A stretch of 6,499 bases of DNA from Planctomycetota bacterium (GTDB lineage Bacteria; Planctomycetota; Planctomycetia; Pirellulales; Thermoguttaceae): contig JAEWUR010000217.1 of assembly GCA_023397045.1 (NCBI GenBank), positions 1 to 6,499 on the forward strand, given 5' to 3'. The position numbers and the translations under genes are program-made. A model generated the notes under the pieces. That model made no database searches and had not been told where the DNA came from. It worked only from the letters and a program-made list of their open reading frames with translations. Shown one piece after another: positions 1-6,047 of the stretch. Within the stretch, counting starts at the first letter, position 1. Every line of letters starts with the position of its first letter.

Positions 1-31
1 TGGCACCCATCACGGCACGGCTGACAAAGCA

Positions 32-1375
32 CTAGCCGGCGGCAATCCGAGCAACCTGGGCTTCGAGAACCTTCTGTCGACGCACCTTTCGAACCACGAT
101 CCGCACGCCGTTGCGTTCGACGATGTCGCCGCCGTGGACCGACCCATCGAGGTGGCCGAGAATCCAATCGCTGACGTTTCGAATGCCGCCGTCTGTTGTG
201 ACGTTGGGCGGATCGGCCGCCAAATTGATGCCGGTGAGCTCCTCCAAGCGTCCCAAGGACAGGCCGCCGCCGACCACCCACGCCCAGCCCGACGGAACCG
301 CGTGGACCGGCAGGCGATCGTATTCGTCTTGGATATCACCGACGAGTTCTTCGAGGATGTCTTCGAGCGTGATCAGACCGACCACCTTGCCATCGGCGTT
401 ACAGACCAAGGCGATGTGCGTGTGCTCTCGAATCAAACGCTCGAGGCAAACCGTCAGTGCCAGATCGGCGTCGAGGCTAGGCATCGGACGAAGAATCGCC
501 CGCAACGACGCATCGTGCGGTTGACTGAGCCGCATCAGCGCCACGAGGTCTTTGTAATTGACGTAGCCCATGATCGTCTGCGGATCATCGGGTCGCTCGG
601 CGACGGGAAACCTCGTGTGCATTTCCAAGTGCGCCGTAACGAGGCTTTCGCCCAACGTGTTGTTGATGCCCAACATGCTGACATGCTCGGCCGGCAGCAT
701 GATCTCGCGGACGGTAAGACTCGACAGACGGGCGGCGCCGAGAATGATGCGTTCCTCGCGCTCGCCGATCACGCGCGACGCCCGAGCGTACGCGGCATGC
801 GCGCGAAGTTCGAGCAACTCGATGGCCTCGCGTTTGATCGACGAGTCCATCTTCGGACGCCAACGCCGCTCGCTCCAGGCCATCAGCCGCATCACGCCGC
901 CCTCGAACAGCCAAACCGCCGGCCAGACGCTAAAACAGAACCATCGCATGAGCGGGGAAAGGCGGAGGCATACCCATTCCTTGTTGCGCAAGGAAAAGAC
1001 CTTCGGAATCAATTCGCCGAACATGATCGTCAGAAAAGTCAGGGGGATGACAACCAAGGCCAGGGCCAACGCGGTCGACGTGGCCGAAGAGACGGCAAGC
1101 GATTCCTGGAGATACGCCTTGATGCCTTCGGCGGCCCCGGCTCCACCGATGGCCGCGGCCAGTGCGCCCAAGAACGTGATGGCCACCTGAACGGCGGCCA
1201 GACTGGCCTCCATATTCTCTTTCATGTAGATCGCGGCCTTGGCGCCTGCCCGATTCTCGCGAGCCAACACCTGCAACCGCGCGATTGTGACGGCCGTCAA
1301 GGCGATTTCGTACCCGGCGAACACGCCGTTGAAAAGCACCATGATTGCCATCGCAATCAACTCGAAAAATCCCAC
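32..1375 (-). CDS. CNNM/CBS-domain membrane protein, HlyC/CorC family
   Basis: This 447-residue protein belongs to the CNNM plus CBS family, often annotated as hemolysin-related or CorC-like, whose studied members export magnesium or affect divalent-cation homeostasis at the inner membrane. Residues 1-195 form the CNNM (DUF21) region, with hydrophobic segments near 5-30, 58-82, 98-122 and 143-165 and the family motif GELIPK at 120-125. A CBS pair spans about 215-345: it opens with LTVREIMLP and closes with the hallmark GLITLEDILEELVGDIQDE at 333-351. The small CorC_HlyC associated domain follows at about 360-432. Length and domain order are normal, so it looks intact. The start is a GTG codon preceded by AGGAG eleven bases upstream. 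It stands alone, separated by 183 bases from the small gene behind it. The ion and direction of transport cannot be inferred; 'hemolysin' is a legacy name. Confidence 0.93.
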   Translation of the reverse strand: MGFFELIAMAIMVLFNGVFAGYEIALTAVTIARLQVLARENRAGAKAAIYMKENMEASLAAVQVAITFLGALAAAIGGAGAAEGIKAYLQESLAVSSATSTALALALVVIPLTFLTIMFGELIPKVFSLRNKEWVCLRLSPLMRWFCFSVWPAVWLFEGGVMRLMAWSERRWRPKMDSSIKREAIELLELRAHAAYARASRVIGEREERIILGAARLSSLTVREIMLPAEHVSMLGINNTLGESLVTAHLEMHTRFPVAERPDDPQTIMGYVNYKDLVALMRLSQPHDASLRAILRPMPSLDADLALTVCLERLIREHTHIALVCNADGKVVGLITLEDILEELVGDIQDEYDRLPVHAVPSGWAWVVGGGLSLGRLEELTGINLAADPPNVTTDGGIRNVSDWILGHLDGSVHGGDIVERNGVRIVVRKVRRQKVLEAQVARIAAG

Positions 1376-1386
1376 GGGCGGTTTTT

Positions 1387-1391
1387 CTCCT
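1387..1391 (-). promoter_or_regulatory. Shine-Dalgarno site of the CNNM/CBS gene
   Basis: The minus strand reads AGGAG here, 11 bases before the GTG at 1375. This supports the GTG as the true start, since no better-placed ATG lies near the beginning of the CNNM domain. Confidence 0.6.
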
Positions 1392-1473
1392 GTTGGGGGA
1401 ATCCAGTCACGCGGCCGTCATTCCGACACGCAAATCGCAATCGATTTCGGAAAGAACGCCGCCGACTATCCAC

Positions 1474-1502
1474 AATATACGTTTTCACACGCTCGGCGTC
1501 CA
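1474..1502 (-). promoter_or_regulatory. Possible sigma70-like promoter for the CNNM/CBS gene
   Basis: On the minus strand TGGACG (1502-1497) is followed, after a 17-base spacer, by TATATT (1479-1474). The -35 matches the consensus at four of six positions and the -10 at five of six. Transcription would begin near 1467, giving a leader of about 90 bases before the GTG at 1375. It is correctly placed and the spacing is ideal, but a match of this quality can arise by chance in an AT-richer intergenic patch. Confidence 0.35.
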
Positions 1503-1558
1503 CTCGGGGGGCTGCCGCAGGTCAGAATCGCGGCACAAAAAAGATCCGCCCAGATCGC

Positions 1559-1753
1559 CTACGACGGCTCGCGGACTTGCGTTCGTTGGTGGAACTGTTC
1601 TTCCCAATAATCGTATTGGGGATCGCCCATCCGAAAGGTGAACACGGCGTCCGGCAACTGGCGTCCCTGTCGATCACATGAATGGACCCGCACGAGAACA
1701 GCGCCATCGCTTCGACGCTGTATATCGCACGAATCGGGGGGCGGGAAACTCAT
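1559..1753 (-). CDS. Small conserved-looking protein of unknown function (64 aa)
   Basis: I do not recognise a named family. The protein begins MSFPPPDSCDIQRR and is mostly hydrophilic, with two cysteines near its N-terminal third and an aromatic, acidic stretch GDPQYDYWEEQ towards its C-terminus. There is no signal peptide or membrane segment. I have an impression of similar short proteins ending in a DPQYDYW-type motif in planctomycete genomes, which I could not verify. An alternative ATG six codons upstream (1771) would add MQNGRI; neither start has a clear Shine-Dalgarno, and I chose the inner one because the added residues look like leader sequence. It lies between the alkyltransferase and CNNM genes on the same strand, 127 bases after the former. 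The lack of a better competing frame and the organised C-terminal motif favour a real gene. Confidence 0.55.
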   Translation of the reverse strand: MSFPPPDSCDIQRRSDGAVLVRVHSCDRQGRQLPDAVFTFRMGDPQYDYWEEQFHQRTQVREPS

Positions 1754-1880
1754 GATTCGACCGTTTTGCATTCAGGGTTGCAGGTCGTTTGACAACGGTA
1801 TTGTGCAGAAATCCATCCGGCAATTCTAGGTCAGTTTTCTTTTATATTCCCGGAACCGCGCGGCCAACACGCGATGCTTT

Positions 1881-2408
1881 TCATGGAGAATCATCATTCG
1901 ATTCCATCGCCAGGAGACGCTGCTTCATGGCTTGCCCCCCGGGAGCGGAGAACGCGCCGATCCGACCATCCGATCGCACCACCCGATGGCACGGGACGAT
2001 GAGCGGAATCCGGTTGGCTGCCATGCTGCCCCCCACCGCTCGGGCCGATTTCGGATACCCCGCACGGCGAGCAAGCTCAGCATATCCCATCGTCGAACCG
2101 TAGGGAATCCGCCGGCACTGCTCCCAAATGCGGCGACGAAAACGGCTTCCGACCTTCGGTTCCACGCAAACGTCGCGAAAATCGTCCGGAAACCCCGACG
2201 CATAAGCCTGTAATCGCGACACCAGAGGAAATCTGTTTTTTGCGACTCGCGTTGCCTCGTTCAACCATTCGGGATCGAGCGCCACCCGGGCGGCCTCGGC
2301 GCTCGGGTGGCCGAAGGTGAGCTGTATGACCGCGTCTCGCTTGCCGGCCGTCACCAGCCCCATCCATCCCAATCGGCTTGGAAACACGGCAAATCGGTAT
2401 GGCTTCAT
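1881..2408 (-). CDS. ogt: Methylated-DNA--protein-cysteine S-methyltransferase (O6-alkylguanine repair)
   Basis: This is a suicide DNA-repair protein that moves the alkyl group from O6-alkylguanine (and O4-alkylthymine) in DNA onto its own cysteine. With the start at 2408 it has 175 residues, usual for the stand-alone Ogt type. The signature IVPCHRV lies at about 137-143 with the acceptor Cys at 140. Upstream are the helix-turn-helix segment YGSTMGYAELARRAG and the arginine-finger context SARAVGG; downstream is the closing SDGRIGAFSAPGG segment. The usual Asn-Pro before the active-site strand is Asn-Arg here (AANRIPLIV); the structural Asn is kept and I expect the enzyme to be active. There is no fused Ada regulatory domain. 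The frame stays open to 2444 and an ATG exists at 2420, but MKPYRFAVFP best matches where the family begins. No Shine-Dalgarno supports either ATG. The gene is divergent from the plus-strand gene at 2736. Confidence 0.92.
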   Translation of the reverse strand: MKPYRFAVFPSRLGWMGLVTAGKRDAVIQLTFGHPSAEAARVALDPEWLNEATRVAKNRFPLVSRLQAYASGFPDDFRDVCVEPKVGSRFRRRIWEQCRRIPYGSTMGYAELARRAGYPKSARAVGGSMAANRIPLIVPCHRVVRSDGRIGAFSAPGGQAMKQRLLAMESNDDSP

Positions 2409-2429
2409 CGAAATGACCATGAAAAACGT

Positions 2430-2455
2430 CGTCAAACGTTGCAACGCGCGTCAAA
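2430..2455. promoter_or_regulatory. Palindrome flanked by direct repeats before the alkyltransferase gene
   Basis: A perfect 10-base palindrome CGTTGCAACG (2437-2446) is bracketed by two copies of CGTCAAA on the plus strand (2430-2436 and 2449-2455), 19 bases apart start to start. It lies 22-47 bases upstream of the chosen ATG at 2408. The arrangement resembles an operator, but no regulator is encoded nearby and the elements are short enough to be coincidental. Confidence 0.25.
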
Positions 2456-2532
2456 ACCGGGGGGGCATGCTAGGCGGGGGGAATCTTGTGGAATTATTTC
2501 CCGGTCCACGGCCGCCGATCGCCTCGCCACCT

Positions 2533-2562
2533 TTGACAGCTTGTCCTGTGAAACTCTATACT
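2533..2562 (+). promoter_or_regulatory. Near-consensus sigma70-like promoter for the gene at 2736
   Basis: TTGACA (2533-2538), a perfect -35, is followed after 18 bases by TATACT (2557-2562), five of six to the -10 consensus. Transcription should start near 2569, leaving a leader of about 167 bases before the ATG at 2736. This is the best promoter match in the window and it faces the only plus-strand gene. Confidence 0.6.
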
Positions 2563-2735
2563 TGCTTTGGACACTATCCCATTATATTCGCAGCGTCAAT
2601 CCTGTCATGGTAACGCCGCCGCCGCTGGATGGAAACAACCCCCGGAAAAATGTCCCTTTGCTGAAAACACGCCCCCGCACGGGACTATTCAGATATTGAC
2701 GCGTCTTTTTCGGCACGACTCGGATACCTCTCACT

Positions 2736-3476
2736 ATGCAATACGGCTCTTTGTGCGACGACTTCTACGTGAACATGAATCTCGGAACCGAGATGGAACT
2801 GCCCGCCAATCGCGAGACGGTCCTCCATTTCTTCGAGCGCGTTCAGAAGACGTATCCGACGATGCGCAATTTCTACAGTCGGGAGCGAGGCGATTTCGTG
2901 CTCGAGGAGGACAAGGACCAGGGCTCCTATCGTTGGTGTACGATCGAGCCGCGCCGGGTGTGTTCCGGCCAGGTCAATCCCGAGTCGATCGACTTGGTGA
3001 TGCAGCAACACAAGCTGGTCCTGGAACTGGCTCCCTACACGCTATCGGTCAGCCCTTTGGATTGCGAGGCCCTCGATCTTCTGTTCGGCTTCGACTTCAC
3101 CTATCGGGGCAATCACAATCAACTGATGGCCGACGTGCTCGGCGTCAGCCCGTCGTTGGAACCGGTGCTGCAAATTCCCGGCGCGACCGTGATCAACCAT
3201 GAACCGTCGATCACGATCGCCGTCGATCCCGAGTGCCGGCTTCAACTTCGCGTGAGCGTCGAAACGCGAACCAACGCCTATCAGGTTCGCATGGGCGAGT
3301 TTCCCGAAGAACAACTCAGCGTCTACGTGACGGCGCGTCAATACGGCAGCCTATCGCCGAACCAGACGTTCGTCGACACGCTCGACCGCCTGCGCCAGTT
3401 GTGCCACGACGCGATCGACGGCTACGTCATCGAGCACATCCTCCAGCCGCTCGGCCGCGCGATCTCGATTCGGTAG
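2736..3476 (+). CDS. Conserved-looking cytosolic protein of unknown function (246 aa)
   Basis: I cannot name a function. I recall close relatives as uncharacterised proteins in planctomycetes, beginning with a near-identical MQYGSLCDDFY and sharing EMELPANRETVLHFFE and the run around FVLEEDKDQGSYRWC; this recollection is unchecked. There is no signal peptide or membrane span, so it is probably cytosolic. The sequence looks like a mixed alpha/beta domain, with Trp/Arg/Cys-rich and Asp-rich conserved-looking patches at 55-80 (GDFVLEEDK, IEPRRVCSG) and 107-127 (PLDCEALDLLFGFDFTYRGNH). The pentapeptide QYGSL occurs twice, at 2-6 and 202-206. Six cysteines are scattered, without a CxxC pair. The ATG has no Shine-Dalgarno, but it begins exactly at the recalled family N-terminus. 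It is a single-gene unit under a strong promoter and meets the next gene tail to tail 27 bases after its stop. Confidence 0.85.
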   Translation: MQYGSLCDDFYVNMNLGTEMELPANRETVLHFFERVQKTYPTMRNFYSRERGDFVLEEDKDQGSYRWCTIEPRRVCSGQVNPESIDLVMQQHKLVLELAPYTLSVSPLDCEALDLLFGFDFTYRGNHNQLMADVLGVSPSLEPVLQIPGATVINHEPSITIAVDPECRLQLRVSVETRTNAYQVRMGEFPEEQLSVYVTARQYGSLSPNQTFVDTLDRLRQLCHDAIDGYVIEHILQPLGRAISIR

Positions 3477-3477
3477 T

Positions 3478-3498
3478 CCGCCGAACGCAGGTTCGCGG
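3478..3498. terminator. Short hairpin between two convergent genes
   Basis: CCG (3478-3480) and CGAAC (3482-3486) pair with GTTCG (3491-3495) and CGG (3496-3498) around a GCAG loop, leaving one bulged C: eight base pairs in all. It fills most of the 27-base gap between the stop codons at 3476 and 3504 and could help end transcription from either side. Neither strand has a U tract after it, so it is not a standard intrinsic terminator. Confidence 0.3.
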
Positions 3499-3503
3499 GC
3501 GAT

Positions 3504-4463
3504 CTACTCCTTCGTGCTGACCTCGATCATTTTTTGGCCTTCGGGAAAGCAGTGCTCGTAAAAACTCTTGAGCGATCCGGCGTACATGGCCACGCGGATG
3601 CTGCCCCAGGTCGCCTGATCGCCGGTGGCGTAGAAGAGGTAGGTGTTGCCTTCCCACTCGAACAGGTCGACGTCGGAATTGTTCGTGCCCTCGCCGTCCG
3701 AGGCTGCCAGGATCGGGTTCATGGGGCTGAGTTGCCATGTCATCAGATCCTTCGAACGCGCCATGAACGGCACCCAGCCGTTGTAGCCGGGAACGGCACT
3801 GTGCAGATAGATCACGTAATAGTACGGCGCGAAATACCGGATCACCGGACAGGCGCTATATTCGTGCGTCTCGCCGGTGAAGGCCAAGCCAGGCAGCTTC
3901 TCCCATTTGGCCAGATCCTTCGACCGGGCAAACTTGAAACAGAACTGAACGGGCTGGTTCGACTCGTAGGCCATCGTGTAGCCCTGGTTGTCCTCGCAGA
4001 CCGAACAGTTGAACAGGTGCTCGTTGCCCTCCAGCGGAATCACCAACTCGCTCGTCCAGTTCTTCAGGTCGGTCGACACGAAGTGGTAGATGCTTTTGAA
4101 CCAGTCGTTATCGGTGCCCTGGCAGGCGAAGACGTGCATTTCCTTGCCTTTGACCAGTGCGCTGACGAACGAAAACCCGTCGCCGAACTTCGCGATCTCC
4201 TGGCCGGTCGTCAGGTCGCGGATCATCAGGTGCATCCGCTTGGTGTAGGGGACCGAGCTGTCCTTCGAATCGTCGCGATAGTTCATCACCAGCAGCGGCC
4301 TGCCCTCGTAGACGACCGGCGTGTTCTCCATGCCTGGGCCAAGCGTCAGCGGCAGTTTGATCAGCGACGGCCTAAGCGATTCCTCGCCGCGAACGGACGA
4401 ACTCGATGAAATGACGCAAAAAGCACTTAGAACAAGGACCGAAAACGCACTGCATCGCAACAT
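3504..4463 (-). CDS. Secreted beta-propeller protein, glycoside hydrolase-like
   Basis: This 319-residue exported protein appears to have the five-bladed propeller fold of glycoside hydrolase clans such as GH32/GH43/GH62. Residues 1-25 form a signal peptide: MLRCSA, a hydrophobic core, then SSSSVRGEE. The blade motif S-x-D-L-x-x-W recurs as STDLKNW (130-136), SKDLAKW (181-187) and SKDLMTW (237-243), as in these hydrolases. Candidate pocket residues are the Glu in THEYSACP (199-206) and the Asp in NNSDVDLFEW (261-270), the latter resembling the D-V-D/E segment before a YLFYATGD strand. I cannot assign a family or substrate, and it could be a non-catalytic or lyase-type propeller. The ATG at 4463 has GGAG seven bases upstream and leads straight into the signal peptide, so I prefer it over the frame's extension to 4505. 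It lies downstream of the exported beta-helix gene on the same strand. Confidence 0.85.
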   Translation of the reverse strand: MLRCSAFSVLVLSAFCVISSSSSVRGEESLRPSLIKLPLTLGPGMENTPVVYEGRPLLVMNYRDDSKDSSVPYTKRMHLMIRDLTTGQEIAKFGDGFSFVSALVKGKEMHVFACQGTDNDWFKSIYHFVSTDLKNWTSELVIPLEGNEHLFNCSVCEDNQGYTMAYESNQPVQFCFKFARSKDLAKWEKLPGLAFTGETHEYSACPVIRYFAPYYYVIYLHSAVPGYNGWVPFMARSKDLMTWQLSPMNPILAASDGEGTNNSDVDLFEWEGNTYLFYATGDQATWGSIRVAMYAGSLKSFYEHCFPEGQKMIEVSTKE

Positions 4464-4470
4464 GATACGA

Positions 4471-4474
4471 CTCC
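4471..4474 (-). promoter_or_regulatory. Shine-Dalgarno site deciding the start of the propeller gene
   Basis: The minus strand reads CGGAG, with GGAG at 4474-4471, seven bases before the ATG at 4463. It selects this ATG over the upstream frame extension and places the signal peptide at the very N-terminus. Confidence 0.6.
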
Positions 4475-4515
4475 GAATTACGTTGTTGTTCGTTGAATGC
4501 CACATTGTTTTTTGA

Positions 4516-4581
4516 GTGCCACTGGCTCTGCCAGTGCCGTGAAAACGCGGTGGATTTTAGCACTGGCAGAGCCAGTGGCAC
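4516..4581. repeat. Nested palindromic element, 22-base inverted repeats
   Basis: Two perfect 22-base inverted arms lie at 4516-4537 and 4560-4581, separated by 22 bases. Each arm is itself nearly palindromic: CACTGGC-TCT-GCCAGTG on the left and CACTGGC-AGA-GCCAGTG on the right, seven-base stems with three-base loops. The element can therefore fold either as one long hairpin or as two small ones, in RNA and in supercoiled DNA. It sits between two minus-strand genes for exported proteins. No U tract follows on the minus strand (it runs into TCAAAAAACA), so it is not a standard terminator. I recall very similar CACTGGCAGAGCCAGTG strings as dispersed repeats in planctomycete genomes, making a REP-like or small non-autonomous mobile element the likeliest identity; that part is unverified. 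Confidence 0.75.
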
Positions 4582-4626
4582 GCTGCTTCAATACCCTGCT
4601 AAAGGGGAAAAACGTCGACCGCGAGA

Positions 4627-5844
4627 TCACGGGGCGTTCAAATCTTCGGGCTTCTGCGGCGGGGCGATCCGGGAATAGAGTTCGATCGGCCAGACGCGCG
4701 TTCGTTCAAATCCCTCGGGCACCGGCTGTTGGAATTGGACGTAGGCCGAAACCTTTCCCTTGACCGTGTACGAGACGTTGCCTTCGCGCGTCCCGAAGAC
4801 TTTGTAGCCCATCATCTCGGTATCTTCCAGATCAACATGGAGCTGGCTGGCGTCCTTGCATCCGCAGCAGAGGATGCCCGACGAGGGCGTGCCGTGCGGT
4901 TGCGAGAAATTGAGCACGATCAAACGGCAGCCTTTGAATTTCACGCGGGTGCAGAGATCGTCGACGCCGGGAAAGCCCGCCTGCAATGCGTTGTCGGGAC
5001 TGACGATCGTGCAATTCTCGAAGGCTGCGTGCGGCGCCTCCGGCATGGTCTTGCTCTCGCCGCGGATGTAAACGCCGCCGGCATCGCCCCACCAGTCGAA
5101 ATTGGCCAGATAGCAGTTCCGGAACAACACCGGTTCGTCCTTGCGCGGCGCGTGGGCCATCACGGCTCCGCCTGCGAAACGGCCGGTGCCGACGCAGTTC
5201 TCAACGACCGCCGAAAACTCGACGCCCTTGTCGCACGTCAGGTCCCAACCGGGCCCGCCCTCCGAACCGCACACATACAAATTCCGATAGATCCACCGGT
5301 CCCAGATCGAACCCGAATACTCGGGCTCGCACTTGAACGGTCCCCACCAATCGACGCACTTCAATCCGGTTTCGGGCAGGTCGGATTCGATGATTTTCCA
5401 GGTGGGATTGCCGGTCGGTTTGCTGGGATCGGTCCGAACGGCCACGCCGGGGCAGTCGGAATCGATGACAACCCAGCCGGTCGCGCCCGAACCCAGGCGG
5501 CCGTCGCAATCGCCGACCAGCAGATTGTACGAACCCTTCGCGCCACGGAACGCAGCATACAAATTGGCCTCTTCATAGCGGTCGGGCCGAACAATGACCT
5601 GATGTCCGCCCTGGTCGTCGGGCACCGCCAGCAGCCCGGCCTGAATCGTATGGAACGCCTTCTGCCAACTGCTGCCGTCCGAGTTGTCGCCCTGCTTCGA
5701 GACGTAGATCGTCTTGCCGCGATGGCCCGAGAAATCGGCCGCCGCCGGATCCCATGCGGCCGCAAACAGCGCGGTCATTTGCAGACAACCGATCGCAACC
5801 GAAATGATGGATAACGTCCACTTTCCCAAAAACTTAGTGGGCAT
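4627..5844 (-). CDS. Secreted right-handed parallel beta-helix protein
   Basis: This 405-residue exported protein has the layout of beta-helix (pectate-lyase-like) proteins. A signal peptide covers about 1-30: MPTKFLGK, a hydrophobic core, then ALFAAAWDP. The typical opening strand TIYVSKQGDNSDGSSWQKAF starts at 45 and is followed by HTIQAGLLAV, then turns of short strands ending in Asn/Cys pairs such as VVENCVGTG (213-221), LFRNCYLANF (240-249), AFENCTIVSP (274-283) and KFKGCRLIVL (302-311). It is unusually rich in cysteine and tryptophan. I recall close homologues as uncharacterised proteins in planctomycetes and verrucomicrobia, with a well-conserved C-terminus (YVQFQQPVPEGFER). Catalysis on polysaccharide is possible, but no diagnostic active site is recognisable. 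The ATG at 5844 has AGGAG seven bases upstream; the open frame to 6087 beyond it is not coding-like and crosses the bioD stop. Confidence 0.87.
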   Translation of the reverse strand: MPTKFLGKWTLSIISVAIGCLQMTALFAAAWDPAAADFSGHRGKTIYVSKQGDNSDGSSWQKAFHTIQAGLLAVPDDQGGHQVIVRPDRYEEANLYAAFRGAKGSYNLLVGDCDGRLGSGATGWVVIDSDCPGVAVRTDPSKPTGNPTWKIIESDLPETGLKCVDWWGPFKCEPEYSGSIWDRWIYRNLYVCGSEGGPGWDLTCDKGVEFSAVVENCVGTGRFAGGAVMAHAPRKDEPVLFRNCYLANFDWWGDAGGVYIRGESKTMPEAPHAAFENCTIVSPDNALQAGFPGVDDLCTRVKFKGCRLIVLNFSQPHGTPSSGILCCGCKDASQLHVDLEDTEMMGYKVFGTREGNVSYTVKGKVSAYVQFQQPVPEGFERTRVWPIELYSRIAPPQKPEDLNAP

Positions 5845-5851
5845 CGAAAGA

Positions 5852-5856
5852 CTCCT
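5852..5856 (-). promoter_or_regulatory. Shine-Dalgarno site deciding the start of the beta-helix gene
   Basis: The minus strand reads AGGAG seven bases before the ATG at 5844. Together with the signal peptide that follows directly, it rules out the 81 extra codons of open frame upstream. Confidence 0.75.
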
Positions 5857-5934
5857 GGAACAAAAAAGGGATGGAAAACCACTGGTAGGCTGGATGTTGG
5901 ACGGAACGCCGTGGTCAGCGCCGCGCCGCGAATC

Positions 5935-5963
5935 ATCATACAATAATAACTTTACGGCGTCAA
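5935..5963 (-). promoter_or_regulatory. Sigma70-like promoter for the beta-helix gene
   Basis: On the minus strand TTGACG (5963-5958) is followed after exactly 17 bases by TATGAT (5940-5935). Each hexamer matches the consensus at five of six positions, and the spacer is AT-rich. Transcription should start near 5928, about 84 bases before the ATG at 5844. The site lies in the gap after the bioD stop, so the exported pair probably forms a transcription unit separate from bioD. Confidence 0.6.
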
Positions 5964-6047
5964 GTGGCGGTTTCTCGGCAGATGAGAAGAAAATCCAGGT
6001 GCAGGCCGGCGTCCGAAGTGAAAAGGCGATGGGACCAGACCGACGTC

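Larger units (their letters stand above)
2409..2735. other. Divergent intergenic region between ogt and the unknown plus-strand gene
   Basis: About 330 bases carry no convincing gene. From left to right they hold the palindrome with flanking repeats (2430-2455), two long G tracts of seven and six bases (2459-2465 and 2476-2481), a near-consensus rightward promoter (2533-2562), and a leader of about 165 bases before the ATG at 2736. No clear leftward promoter for the alkyltransferase gene could be assigned. An open frame entering from the plus strand at 2567 only overlaps the true gene in another frame and has no family-like sequence. I saw no tRNA, riboswitch fold or repeat array. Confidence 0.6.

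Noticed and set aside
1537..1556. Possible intrinsic terminator after the 64-residue gene: six U residues preceded by a GATC/GATC pairing.
   Set aside because: The stem is only four base pairs with a six-base loop, too weak to support a terminator call.
134..1681. A 515-codon plus-strand open frame opposite the CNNM/CBS gene.
   Set aside because: It is an antisense shadow in GC-rich DNA: the minus strand encodes a complete, motif-bearing CNNM/CBS protein over most of the same bases, and the plus product is low-complexity Arg/Gly/His-rich with no family features.
2459..2481. Possible G-quadruplex from two long G tracts upstream of the plus-strand promoter.
   Set aside because: There are only two tracts, of seven and six Gs. 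Four separate runs of three cannot be formed with a loop inside the six-G tract, and no functional context supports it.
2567..3202. A 211-codon plus-strand open frame starting just after the strong promoter.
   Set aside because: It overlaps the 246-residue gene in another frame, and its product is an Arg-rich, unpatterned sequence. The overlapped frame matches a recalled family from its first residue.
3534..4409. A 291-codon plus-strand open frame opposite the beta-propeller gene.
   Set aside because: The minus strand has the signal peptide, repeated blade motifs and a Shine-Dalgarno. The plus product looks like a reversed-frame artefact rich in Val, Arg and His.
4729..5814. A 361-codon plus-strand open frame opposite the beta-helix gene.
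   Set aside because: It is a shadow of the minus-strand exported protein, which has a clear start, ribosome site and family-type opening strand.
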